This document shows positions 1 through 5,165 of a DNA stretch of 40,031 nucleotides, piece after piece (the first letter of the stretch is position 1; every line of letters starts with the position of its first letter). The DNA is taken from positions 532 to 40,562 of the IMG/VR virus record IMGVR_UViG_3300012005_000021, one strand, 5' to 3'. The position numbers were made by a program, and so were the translations under genes. The notes under the pieces were generated by a model, which was not told the DNA's origin, ran no database searches, and was given only the letters and a program-made list of their open reading frames with translations. Origin of the DNA: a virus.

Positions 1-233
1 ACGGCTGATGGAGTATCATAGTAGGTAAAGTTGACAGCATTGACTCGTTTAGGTGATATTGTTATATCTAACATCAGTACTTCATTACCATATATTTTAC
101 TATAGACTTTGTAGTGTCCGTCACGGATACGTCCCACATCTGTCCAGTCACCTTTAGCGTTAGAGTGACGATAAGGCGTTAAAGTTTCTATTGCTTTAGC
201 CACCTGATTATAATTGTCTGCTCTCTTAGCCAT
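1..233 (-). CDS. Small hypothetical protein, N-terminal part (crosses the genome junction)
   Basis: ATG at 233 opens a frame of 77 codons that runs off the left edge without a stop. It begins MAKRADNYNQVAKAIETL. The two bases left over at the edge (GT) join the A at position 40031 to make GTA, and the frame then continues as 22 more codons to a TAG at 39962. The joined protein is 100 residues. No family is recognised. The upstream gene on the minus strand ends at 245, so this gene is part of the leftward chain of small early genes. Confidence 0.75.
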   Translation of the reverse strand, partial: MAKRADNYNQVAKAIETLTPYRHSNAKGDWTDVGRIRDGHYKVYSKIYGNEVLMLDITISPKRVNAVNFTYYDTPSA

Positions 234-244
234 ACTAATTCCCT

Positions 245-475
245 TTAATACGGAAAATCCGTAGTGTCAATCAAATAATGTCTTACTGTCTTAAAATCAT
301 GACTTACCCACCTTACATCTGGCACAGAAACGAAAACTCTAGTGTTGGGGATATGCTCAACTTCTATACCTCTTTCAATACTACAATGTTCTTTACAGTC
401 TCCACAAACTCCCTCGTTACCTGTACTACTAGGGTTTATAACGGAAGCGCTACAGCAGTTGCTCATTTCATTCAT
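245..475 (-). CDS. Small cysteine-rich protein, probable zinc binder
   Basis: A 76-residue protein with an N-terminal cysteine cluster: a CC pair near residue 7 and then CGDCKEHC near residues 24-31. The spacing CxxCxxxC/H suggests a zinc knuckle. The same CxxCxEHCS pattern occurs in the protein at 629-907, so the two may be diverged relatives or share a metal-binding piece. The start ATG overlaps the TGA of the gene upstream (ATGA at 475-472), which supports this start. No catalytic motif is visible and the function is unknown. Confidence 0.65.
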   Translation of the reverse strand: MNEMSNCCSASVINPSSTGNEGVCGDCKEHCSIERGIEVEHIPNTRVFVSVPDVRWVSHDFKTVRHYLIDTTDFPY

Positions 476-636
476 GATAATCTTCTCTGTAGTTCAGCCT
501 CTAATGCTAGTAACCTGTTGAGTTTCATGCCCTCGCCATCAGTCATTTTGCTTAGTATGTGAATAAGCTCGCTATAGATTAAGTCATATTCTGTTTCTAA
601 TTGTGTCCGTGTTTTGTACATCAATGCTTCAGACAT
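472..636 (-). CDS. Small helical hypothetical protein (54 aa)
   Basis: ATG at 636 opens a 54-residue frame starting MSEALMYKTRTQLETEYD, rich in Leu, Glu and Arg and likely all-helical with coiled-coil character. GGACGGACAG precedes the start, and the ATG overlaps the end of the upstream gene (TGA at 631-629). Its own TGA overlaps the next ATG (ATGA). Double coupling to its neighbours makes it a credible gene despite its size. Function unknown. Confidence 0.6.
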   Translation of the reverse strand: MSEALMYKTRTQLETEYDLIYSELIHILSKMTDGEGMKLNRLLALEAELQRRLS

Positions 637-907
637 TCTGTCCGTCCTCTCGTAGACCTTGGCGTATCTCGTCAGCCTTTTCTTGGCGGTTTTCAGCTTC
701 CTCTTGCTCTAGTCCCTCATTAAGACAATCAAGGCTACAGAATGTACGCCCATCGTCTTGGTACTCACTGTATAAGCTACAGTGTTCGTTACAATTCCAG
801 CACTTATTCGTAGCTTCAGAAAACTCCCGCTCTCTCGTCATATTCTCTACTTGGTCATAGGGTAGTTCATACTCACTTGCTTGGTCTGATGAATAACTAT
901 CGAACAT
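629..907 (-). CDS. Zinc-ribbon-like small acidic protein
   Basis: A 92-residue acidic protein. Residues about 36-60 hold two pairs of cysteines: CWNCNEHC and then FCSLDC about 17 residues on. This is the layout of a treble-clef or zinc-ribbon finger, as in small DNA- or protein-binding phage proteins. The C-terminal third is Glu/Gln/Arg-rich and probably a coiled coil. The start at 907 overlaps the TAA of the upstream gene (TAATG). It shares the CxxCxEHCS motif with the protein at 245-475. The binding partner is unknown. Confidence 0.65.
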   Translation of the reverse strand: MFDSYSSDQASEYELPYDQVENMTREREFSEATNKCWNCNEHCSLYSEYQDDGRTFCSLDCLNEGLEQEEAENRQEKADEIRQGLREDGQNV

Positions 908-1089
908 TATTTTGTACCCCTTACCGCTTCCATAGCGATAGCCTCGGCCATGCCCTGCATATCGCTGTTAGTCAGTCCATCATCAACCCAGGTCGTGTCA
1001 TAATATAGATTGACTAACTCGATAATCTTGGCTGCTATAACCATTATGCGTTTTTGTTCGTTAGTCATAGTTATCTTTAAAGTTTTCAT
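907..1089 (-). CDS. Small hypothetical protein (60 aa)
   Basis: A 60-residue mixed-charge protein beginning MKTLKITMTNEQKRIM, with a predicted helical middle. AAGAGGACGAA precedes the ATG, a fair ribosome binding site. The ATG overlaps the TGA of the small ORF upstream. A second in-frame ATG at residue 8 is possible but has no better ribosome site. No family recognised. It belongs to the chain of tightly coupled leftward genes. Confidence 0.55.
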   Translation of the reverse strand: MKTLKITMTNEQKRIMVIAAKIIELVNLYYDTTWVDDGLTNSDMQGMAEAIAMEAVRGTK

Positions 1090-1166
1090 TTCGTCCTCTT
1101 TTCTTGAATAGATAAGCGTGTGAGTTCTACTTGTAGCCAGTCCTTTAATAGTTTATAAGCTCTCAT
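1086..1166 (-). CDS. Very small ORF (26 aa)
   Basis: ATG at 1166 overlaps the TGA of the membrane peptide upstream, and its own TGA (1088-1086) overlaps the next ATG at 1089. It encodes MRAYKLLKDWLQVELTRL and a basic tail. The amphipathic, basic sequence and the two-sided ATGA coupling favour a real micro-gene, but its length alone cannot prove that. Function unknown. Confidence 0.4.
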   Translation of the reverse strand: MRAYKLLKDWLQVELTRLSIQEKRTK

Positions 1167-1291
1167 ATAACCCTCGTATGGTTCTCTATCCATAAGATAT
1201 TATTAGTCCATACCATACATAATACGATAGCTATAATGATTAGTAATATTAAAAACCAGTGTTTCTTTGCTAGTAGTTTATATCTATACAT
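1163..1291 (-). CDS. Small single-pass membrane protein (42 aa)
   Basis: ATG at 1291 opens a 42-residue frame: a basic N-terminus (MYRYKLLAKKH), a hydrophobic stretch of about 18 residues (WFLILLIIIAIVLCMVW), then a short polar tail. AGAGGGG lies about 7 bases before the ATG. It starts just after the upstream gene stops (1293) and ends in an ATGA overlap. It would sit in the host inner membrane with the basic end inside. Role unknown: membrane peptides of this kind in early phage regions often modulate the host or block superinfection. Confidence 0.6.
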   Translation of the reverse strand: MYRYKLLAKKHWFLILLIIIAIVLCMVWTNNILWIENHTRVI

Positions 1292-1292
1292 T

Positions 1293-1523
1293 CTATAACC
1301 CCTCTGCAAATTTGATAATCTTATTGTTGTGCTTCACTATGTAGTTAAATAGATAGTTAGGAATAACTGCGCCACTCCATGTACGCTCTATTGTAATGCT
1401 ATTGTCATCTTCTTTATAGAATAGACATATATCATAATTCAAAGCGTCTAGTATACGCTTAGCTATCTTAGTGTCTTGTAGTTCTAAATATTCCCATACT
1501 TTAGCATTTATATTTTTAGTCAT
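1293..1523 (-). CDS. Small hypothetical protein (76 aa)
   Basis: I place the start at ATG 1523 (MTKNINAKVWEYLEL) because GGAG lies 9 bases upstream. The longer frame would need a TTG start at 1538 without a ribosome site. The start overlaps the end of the upstream gene (stop 1518-1516). The protein has an N-terminal helical half and a beta-rich end (SITIERTW, then IVKHNNKIIKF). No family recognised. Confidence 0.55.
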   Translation of the reverse strand: MTKNINAKVWEYLELQDTKIAKRILDALNYDICLFYKEDDNSITIERTWSGAVIPNYLFNYIVKHNNKIIKFAEGL

Positions 1524-1707
1524 CTTCATCTTCTCCAAACTCTGGTACTCCTGCCCATTCTAACAATACTACATCGCCTGGTTCGATATACTCTACAAGT
1601 GATTGTAGTTCAAAAATCTCGTCATAACTAATACGCTCTGCTTCAATTTCGCCCCTTAAATATTCTAGGCGCGTCTTAGCTTGTTTGCTGGTCATAGGTG
1701 TTGTCAT
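1516..1707 (-). CDS. Small acidic hypothetical protein (63 aa)
   Basis: A 63-residue acidic protein beginning MTTPMTSKQAKTRLEYLR and ending in GEDEDD. The first 40 residues look helical. A central VVLLEWAGVPEF segment is the only hydrophobic part. It lies directly after the gene ending at 1709 and overlaps the start of the next one. Acidic small early proteins of phages can be protein mimics or inhibitors, but nothing here shows that. Function unknown. Confidence 0.5.
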   Translation of the reverse strand: MTTPMTSKQAKTRLEYLRGEIEAERISYDEIFELQSLVEYIEPGDVVLLEWAGVPEFGEDEDD

Positions 1708-1708
1708 A

Positions 1709-1930
1709 TTAATTCCTAACTGACAGTTCTAACTCTGCCTCTTTTTTATTACTAAACCATTTAGCAAAATCGTGAGTATCACCAAGTCTAGGTGATTGAA
1801 AAACTACATAGCCATTACTTCTAGGCGTATCAATCATTGAGCCATTGCCTAGTGTCGTAACCATTGTATAGCTTTTATGTAGTAGCATTAAATTATTATA
1901 TCGTCTTACCTGTAATAATCTTGTTGGCAT
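1709..1930 (-). CDS. Small hypothetical protein (73 aa)
   Basis: A 73-residue basic protein (MPTRLLQVRRYNNLMLLHKS at the start). The middle looks beta-rich and the C-terminus (FAKWFSNKKEAELELS) amphipathic. The ATG at 1930 follows the upstream micro-gene stop (1936-1934) by three bases, with GGGG of that gene's end as a possible ribosome site. No family recognised. Confidence 0.5.
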   Translation of the reverse strand: MPTRLLQVRRYNNLMLLHKSYTMVTTLGNGSMIDTPRSNGYVVFQSPRLGDTHDFAKWFSNKKEAELELSVRN

Positions 1931-1933
1931 AAT

Positions 1934-2068
1934 TTACCCCGCTATAATCCAAAACTCTATATCTAACAAGACAAACAGTGATAGAAATAATACTAATTCT
2001 ATACCACGTTTTGCTATATTAGCAAGGGTTCGTTTATTTTGCTTATGATTTATATGATTTTGGTACAT
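1934..2068 (-). CDS. Small single-pass membrane protein (44 aa)
   Basis: ATG at 2068 gives a 44-residue protein: a polar, basic N-terminal half with several Asn/Gln/Lys, then about 20 hydrophobic residues (LVLFLSLFVLLDIEFWIIAG) at the very C-terminus. GGAACAC lies about 8 bases upstream. This is the layout of a tail-anchored membrane peptide. It is the first gene after an A-rich, hairpin-bearing stretch (2070-2324) and so may be the first gene of a processed or separately started message. Role unknown. Confidence 0.55.
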   Translation of the reverse strand: MYQNHINHKQNKRTLANIAKRGIELVLFLSLFVLLDIEFWIIAG

Positions 2069-2096
2069 TTTTTGTGTTCCTTTTTTTTGTTAAGGT

Positions 2097-2159
2097 GGTA
2101 AGGACAGACGGACAGACAAGGCGTTAATGATTATTATATCCTTCGTCGCTGTCCTTACC
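2097..2159. repeat. 11-bp inverted repeat with nested GGACAGAC copies
   Basis: GGTAAGGACAG at 2097-2107 is perfectly complementary to CTGTCCTTACC at 2149-2159, with 41 bases between. GGACAGAC is repeated at 2102-2109 and 2110-2117, inside and beside the left arm. On the minus strand the structure is followed by an A-rich run, not by Us, so it is not an ordinary terminator of the leftward unit. It could be an operator, an mRNA stability hairpin or a processing site. Confidence 0.55.
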
Positions 2160-2304
2160 TGTATTAATAATAGCACACTTGATAATAAATTACAACCCTA
2201 TTTTTTATAATTATCTTTTATAAAAGCAAAAACCCCTACTAATTCCCTTGTATAAGCATAAGAATAACACCACTTTATTGTGGTGCTAATCTTGCCTATA
2301 AGAA

Positions 2305-2323
2305 AACGCCCTTGTGAGGCGTT
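2305..2323. terminator. Small bidirectional terminator-like hairpin
   Basis: AACGCC (2305-2310), a 7-base loop and GGCGTT (2318-2323) form a 6-bp stem. On the minus strand it is followed by TTCTTATA, on the plus strand by AGTCTTTTA. The stop codon of the 46-residue gene (2324-2322) lies in the stem, so the hairpin closes that gene. A second 6-bp hairpin (CACCAC, TTTATT, GTGGTG) lies just downstream near 2268-2285. The remaining bases between 2160 and 2265 are AT-rich with no gene seen. Confidence 0.45.
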
Positions 2324-2462
2324 AGTCTTTTATGATGTAGATGCCGTTAGCCTTGCAATAGTCCTTGTATAGCTTGAGTGCCTCGCTACTCGTGTAGTAC
2401 AGATATTGTCTAGTCAATAGCCACGTATCCGCACCGTCTGTTACTAGTTTTGATATTTTCAT
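2322..2462 (-). CDS. Small hypothetical protein (46 aa)
   Basis: ATG at 2462 encodes MKISKLVTDGADTWLLTRQY and continues to 46 residues, ending GIYIIKD. GAGGCG lies 8 bases before the start. The ATG overlaps the TGA of the small ORF upstream. The sequence has a coherent composition (aromatics, mixed charge) expected of a small folded protein. Function unknown. Confidence 0.55.
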   Translation of the reverse strand: MKISKLVTDGADTWLLTRQYLYYTSSEALKLYKDYCKANGIYIIKD

Positions 2463-2557
2463 AATATCGCCTCATCATCACGTGTTCTTATAATTGCCCA
2501 TATTGTCTGATAGTATATAGTCCCTATGACTATCCTAAATAGTCTATATGTTTTCAT
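2459..2557 (-). CDS. Very small ORF (32 aa)
   Basis: ATG at 2557 encodes a 32-residue basic peptide with a hydrophobic middle (MKTYRLFRIVIGTIYYQTIW), possibly membrane-associated. GGGGTATAAC precedes the start. Its TGA overlaps the next ATG (2462), the ATGA coupling seen throughout this region. Function unknown. Confidence 0.45.
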   Translation of the reverse strand: MKTYRLFRIVIGTIYYQTIWAIIRTRDDEAIL

Positions 2558-2584
2558 GTTATACCCCTTATGATTAGTTTTTAT

Positions 2585-2620
2585 GGTGTTAGTAACACCG
2601 CAAGGGGCTATTTCTAGCCC
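2585..2620. other. Two consecutive 6-bp hairpins between genes
   Basis: GGTGTT-AGT-AACACC (2585-2599) and GGGCTA-TTTC-TAGCCC (2605-2620) are perfect 6-bp stems in the short space between the gene ending at 2633 and the one starting at 2557. Neither is followed by a U-run on either strand. They may protect the 3' end of the 2633-2950 message or mark an RNase site. Confidence 0.4.
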
Positions 2621-2632
2621 TATGCGCTAATA

Positions 2633-2950
2633 CTAAAGACTATCGACGTATTTAAACGTAATAGTTGGTAGTCCGTCGTATTCATCGCCATTTTTAGCAG
2701 TTTTTAGCCACTTTTTAATAGCTACTAAGTCATACTCTAGGCCATATTCTTTTAGCCACTGGTTAAAATATCGGCTAGTGGTTACCGAGTAGTCATAATC
2801 ACTGCTAATTGTAAACATTGCGCCCTCTTTTTTAGCGATAGTTGTATTATAGCTTTGAAAGTATTCTACTCCATCGCTAAATATAGTAAACTGATTCTTT
2901 ACCGCCTCGCCGCTTCTCGGACTTATTAGATTCTTTACTGTTGTACTCAT
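2633..2950 (-). CDS. Conserved phage protein of unknown function (SPRSG...NQF...FQSY domain)
   Basis: A 105-residue protein. The order of motifs (SPRSGEAVKNQF near residue 10, then FQSYNTTIA near 32-40, then SDYDYSVTTSRYFNQWL near 49-67) resembles a small domain I have met in many phage and plasmid early regions, written generally as NQF, FQSYxxxIA, DYSxTTxxY. Its biochemical role is not established. Translation starts at ATG 2950 with AAGGGGTAACGAT before it. The only gene upstream in this unit is the 24-residue ORF at 3064-3138, so it is probably transcribed from the promoter at 3174-3202. Confidence 0.6.
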   Translation of the reverse strand: MSTTVKNLISPRSGEAVKNQFTIFSDGVEYFQSYNTTIAKKEGAMFTISSDYDYSVTTSRYFNQWLKEYGLEYDLVAIKKWLKTAKNGDEYDGLPTITFKYVDSL

Positions 2951-3063
2951 ATCGTTACCCCTTTTGTTTATGATAAAGCTATTGCTTTATCTGTTACTAG
3001 TATAAGCGCTTTATGCTACTTATGCTAGTCTTGTTTTTTATTTTCTTTATATTCTAATAAGCG

Positions 3064-3138
3064 TTAGCGTATAGTTGCAAACTTGATGCGGCCAGGCTCT
3101 GTATAATCACGTATAGAGATTATCTTGCTTTTATTCAT
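3064..3138 (-). CDS. Very small ORF (24 aa) behind a strong promoter
   Basis: ATG at 3138 follows AAAAAGGATAAAT, a good ribosome binding site, and encodes MNKSKIISIRDYTEPGRIKF and four more residues. It is the first frame downstream of the promoter at 3174-3202, about 30 bases from the expected start of transcription. It could be a leader peptide or a true basic micro-protein. Function unknown. Confidence 0.45.
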   Translation of the reverse strand: MNKSKIISIRDYTEPGRIKFATIR

Positions 3139-3173
3139 ATTTATCCTTTTTATGTTATTTTGATTGTATCTAC

Positions 3174-3202
3174 ATTATAGCACAAGCGGGATAATAAGTC
3201 AA
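3174..3202 (-). promoter_or_regulatory. Consensus sigma70 promoter (leftward)
   Basis: Read on the minus strand: TTGACT (3202-3197), a 17-base spacer that ends in TGC, then TATAAT (3179-3174). The TGC before the -10 box makes it an extended -10 promoter. It should start transcription near 3167 and serve the micro-gene at 3138 and the gene at 2950. It is the best -10 match in the leftward region. Confidence 0.8.
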
Positions 3203-3385
3203 GTATAAGCATATTTATTGTACGCTTGGCATAACCTATAAAAGATACTTTTAATAGTAGCAGGTCTATGTAGCTTGTCTTAATAAGCATATAAGACTTA
3301 TAGTCTATTGATACTATCTATACTATGACGTGGTTTAACTTGTCTAACACCTCACCTAACCCCTTACGCTAACCCCTTAATACTG

Positions 3386-3462
3386 TATTTTACGACATAA
3401 GATATAATACAAAAGACGGGTTACAAGTCAACTATTAGCTAATTGCTTAATGTCGTAAAATA
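3386..3462. repeat. 13-bp perfect inverted repeat around a promoter
   Basis: TATTTTACGACAT at 3386-3398 and its exact complement ATGTCGTAAAATA at 3450-3462 are separated by 51 bases. The space between them holds a leftward promoter-like sequence (3404-3431). Two identical, oppositely oriented sites about six helical turns apart around a promoter is the classic layout of a looping operator. It lies in a 840-base AT-rich region (2951-3792) with one 24-residue gene and no other gene of note. Confidence 0.6.
3404..3431 (-). promoter_or_regulatory. Possible leftward promoter inside the inverted repeat
   Basis: On the minus strand TTGACT (3431-3426), a 16-base spacer and TATTAT (3409-3404). The spacer is one short of the other promoters in this genome, or 18 if TTATAT is taken as the -10. 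Its position between the two 13-base arms (3386-3398 and 3450-3462) suggests it is the regulated element. Confidence 0.4.
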
Positions 3463-3697
3463 TCATAGCACTACTACTAACAGGGGTAGCACAATAACAG
3501 TATATGATTATATGTTATAATATGTATAAGTACTAACAGATATCAAGTGTCGATAATCACGGGTTTTTATAATCGTGCTATATAGTCTATAGACAAGCTG
3601 TCAAATATGTGGTCATATATTAATACCCCTATAGCACCCGATTGTCATTCTACAGCGGGCTACGGGGTGATAATCTGTCTAACATAGTGTGGGTGTA

Positions 3698-3791
3698 CAA
3701 AAAAATATTCTAACACTTCATGTGCCCAAAAAAATATTGTCTAACACTTCATTTATCTACCAAAAAATATTGGGCTATATACCAAAAAAAA
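3698..3791. repeat. A-tract direct repeats (CAAAAAAATATT and CTAACACTTCAT)
   Basis: CAAAAAAATATT occurs at 3698-3709 and 3727-3738, a near copy at 3761-3771, and a further A8 tract at 3783-3791. The first two copies are followed by CTAACACTTCAT (3710-3721 and 3741-3752). Related TGTCTAACAC or TCTAACA sequences lie at 3341-3350 and near 3676. Spacing of the A tracts is about 29, 34 and 22 bases. Such phased A tracts bend DNA and are common in replication origins and in promoter upstream regions. Confidence 0.5.
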
Positions 3792-3792
3792 T

Positions 3793-4044
3793 TTAAATAC
3801 TTAGTATCTTAACAAAGTTAACACAGTTATTCTCTACTTCAATCTGACAAGGATGATTATTTAGATTTTTAAGCTCATATATAGCAGCGTCTTTTATAGC
3901 CTTTCCCATCTCTTTAATTGATAGAACAATTAATGCTCCACCCATTAGGTCTGCCCCAAAAGATACGCTAAACCAAAAAGCTGGACTACCCATATCTCTC
4001 ATGCCGTATTTTGGCTCTGTCATTATAGCTAGTTCTTTACTCAT
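3793..4044 (-). CDS. Small hypothetical protein (83 aa)
   Basis: An 83-residue protein. Residues about 20-45 include a moderately hydrophobic stretch (AFWFSVSFGADLMGGALIVL) and the C-terminal third has two cysteines. There is no good ribosome site before ATG 4044 (TTGACAACCT), so coupling to the upstream gene ending at 4057 is likely. The gene is followed by the A-tract control region. Function unknown. Confidence 0.5.
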   Translation of the reverse strand: MSKELAIMTEPKYGMRDMGSPAFWFSVSFGADLMGGALIVLSIKEMGKAIKDAAIYELKNLNNHPCQIEVENNCVNFVKILSI

Positions 4045-4056
4045 AGGTTGTCAAGT

Positions 4057-4251
4057 TTATTTCTTTGGTACAAATAATTTAATTGACTTTTTTAGTTCGT
4101 CTACATTATCCCATAGTATGTTAAGTATACTATGTCCCTTAACTTGCTGGTGGCATCCATAACCATCAGTATCTACTGAATAGATTAGTCCTAGTTCATT
4201 TTCTAATGATTCGATTCTTACTGCTAGTTTACGTTTAAATATTTTCATACT
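4057..4251 (-). CDS. Small hypothetical protein (64 aa)
   Basis: I place the start at ATG 4251 (MKIFKRKLAVRIESLENELG) because AAAGGATAGT lies directly before it. The frame is open to an ATG at 4275 but that one has no ribosome site. Basic N-terminus, then a likely coiled-coil helix, then a basic end (FVPKK). Function unknown. Confidence 0.55.
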   Translation of the reverse strand, partial: SMKIFKRKLAVRIESLENELGLIYSVDTDGYGCHQQVKGHSILNILWDNVDELKKSIKLFVPKK

Positions 4252-4299
4252 ATCCTTTCTTATATTTATAAACAAAGAAGAGTGGGCGAGATTATTGCA

Positions 4300-4476
4300 T
4301 TACTCGCAAGTTAGGTGTTGATTACAATAGTAATTTCCTTCTATCAGTTTATTGCCCCTTCGGACCGTCATCCTGTGCTTTAACCCATCAACAAGGGGTT
4401 TATTCAGCCACCACTCATCTTTATTTGTAAATGTACTCGGTGTAGTAAGGCGGGCTAGTATAGCGAATCTTGCCAT
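4300..4476 (-). CDS. Small hypothetical protein (58 aa)
   Basis: The open frame reaches ATG 4515, but that codon lies upstream of the -10 box of the promoter at 4506-4534, so it cannot be on that transcript. ATG 4476 (MARFAILARLTTPSTFTN) is the next start and lies about 23 bases after the expected transcription start. The protein is basic with two cysteines at the C-terminus (YYCNQHLTCE). No family recognised. Confidence 0.45.
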   Translation of the reverse strand: MARFAILARLTTPSTFTNKDEWWLNKPLVDGLKHRMTVRRGNKLIEGNYYCNQHLTCE

Positions 4477-4505
4477 CCCTAATGCATCAACCTTACTACA
4501 TATTA

Positions 4506-4534
4506 ATACTATCACGGATTGATTACAAAGTCAA
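4506..4534 (-). promoter_or_regulatory. Sigma70-type promoter (leftward)
   Basis: On the minus strand TTGACT (4534-4529), a 17-base spacer and TAGTAT (4511-4506). This repeats the arrangement at 5201-5229, 32547-32575 and 37609-37637. Transcription should begin near 4499 and would serve the genes from 4476 leftward. Confidence 0.7.
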
Positions 4535-4558
4535 CCCCTTTTTTAACAGAGTTATCCA

Positions 4559-4759
4559 CTAAAAGATATTATTAAGGTGTTTTGCAATTCTCATATCAGT
4601 AATATATCTGGCAGTTTCTAATGTCATACCATTTTTTTCTCCAATTTTTCTACCCATCTTATCTAATTTTACTTTAGTAGGTTTATACTTACCCTTATAG
4701 GTAGGCTCTATCTTCTTAACTATCTTTACTGGTCCATTCTTATCTTCTATTCTACTCAT
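4559..4759 (-). CDS. Small basic hypothetical protein (66 aa), first gene of the leftward unit
   Basis: AAAAGGAGCACC lies before the paired ATGs at 4762 and 4759. The frame is open further to 4792, but that start has no ribosome site. The protein begins MSRIEDKNGPVKIVKK and is rich in Lys, with IVKKIEPTYKGKYKPTKVKL in the middle and a helical end. Its charge suggests nucleic-acid binding. It is the first gene after the leftward promoter at 5201-5229 and its long leader, a position often held by an early regulator. Confidence 0.55.
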   Translation of the reverse strand: MSRIEDKNGPVKIVKKIEPTYKGKYKPTKVKLDKMGRKIGEKNGMTLETARYITDMRIAKHLNNIF

Positions 4760-4774
4760 CATGGTGCTCCTTTT

Positions 4775-4807
4775 AATTGCTTCGCAATTCATTTCGGGCT
4801 ACCGCCC
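4775..4807 (-). other. Two small hairpins just upstream of the first leftward gene
   Basis: AATTGC-TTC-GCAATT (4775-4789) and GGGC-TACC-GCCC (4796-4807) fold in the leader immediately before the AAAAGGAG ribosome site of the 4759 gene. They may set access to that site. The first one has a 6-bp perfect stem. Confidence 0.4.
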
Positions 4808-4810
4808 TCA

Positions 4811-4819
4811 TGCTAGATT
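4811..4819 (+). promoter_or_regulatory. Weak extended -10 candidate for the structured RNA
   Basis: TGC followed by TAGATT on the plus strand resembles the TGC-TAGTAT extended -10 boxes of the phage promoters. No good -35 is present 17 bases upstream. If used, transcription would start near 4826, just ahead of the structured RNA at 4851-5165. This is the only candidate I see for that RNA. Confidence 0.2.
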
Positions 4820-4850
4820 TATATCAACTTCCAAGATTATCGGTTTTTTG

Positions 4851-5165
4851 ATACAGCCTCCCCTCCCTCCAACAGATTGACCTCTGTTAGTTGAAGGGGG
4901 TCTGTATTGAACGAATAATCAACATTCCTGAGTTATTCGGATTCTTCAACAGTCGGCACTATCCCCTGGGTCATGTGCCGAAACAGCAACGTGTAACTCC
5001 ATACTGTCCAAGACCATTTCTGCCCTTATCAGTAGTCGATAGGAGAGTTACGTAGGCTTTTGCATGCCTCTACGCGTCTGTCCCTTGCATAAAAGAATGA
5101 TTGCTGTCATGATACATACATAACGAAGCTTTCAAAGGAGTCCCAAACGGGGCTTCTTTCTTTTA
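4851..5165 (+). ncRNA. Structured non-coding RNA between the divergent gene units
   Basis: No gene fits here. The stretch folds as a series of stems: ATACAG/CTGTAT (4851-4856 with 4902-4907) enclosing AACAGA/TCTGTT (4871-4876 with 4883-4888); CGAATAA/TTATTCG (4912-4918 with 4933-4939); TCGGCAC/GTGCCGA (4953-4959 with 4975-4981); GTAACTC/GAGTTAC (4993-4999 with 5045-5051) enclosing TACTG/CAGTA (5002-5006 with 5030-5034); CGTAG/CTACG (5051-5055 with 5070-5074). It ends in a terminator at 5135-5165 that pairs fully only on the plus strand. It does not show the signature sequences of tmRNA, RNase P RNA, SRP RNA or 6S RNA that I know. On the minus strand the same DNA is the roughly 400-base leader of the leftward unit. 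Confidence 0.55.

Noticed and set aside
3698-3791. CRISPR-like array
   Set aside because: Repeats are short, A-rich and imperfect, spacers vary from about 10 to 20 bases, and no cas gene is present; the RecB-like nuclease lacks Cas4 cysteines.
4552-4560. DnaA box-like TTATCCACT, and an exact TTATCCACA complement at 32605-32613
   Set aside because: Single isolated 9-mers, one with a mismatch and one inside a coding gene, are expected by chance in 40 kb; no cluster is present.
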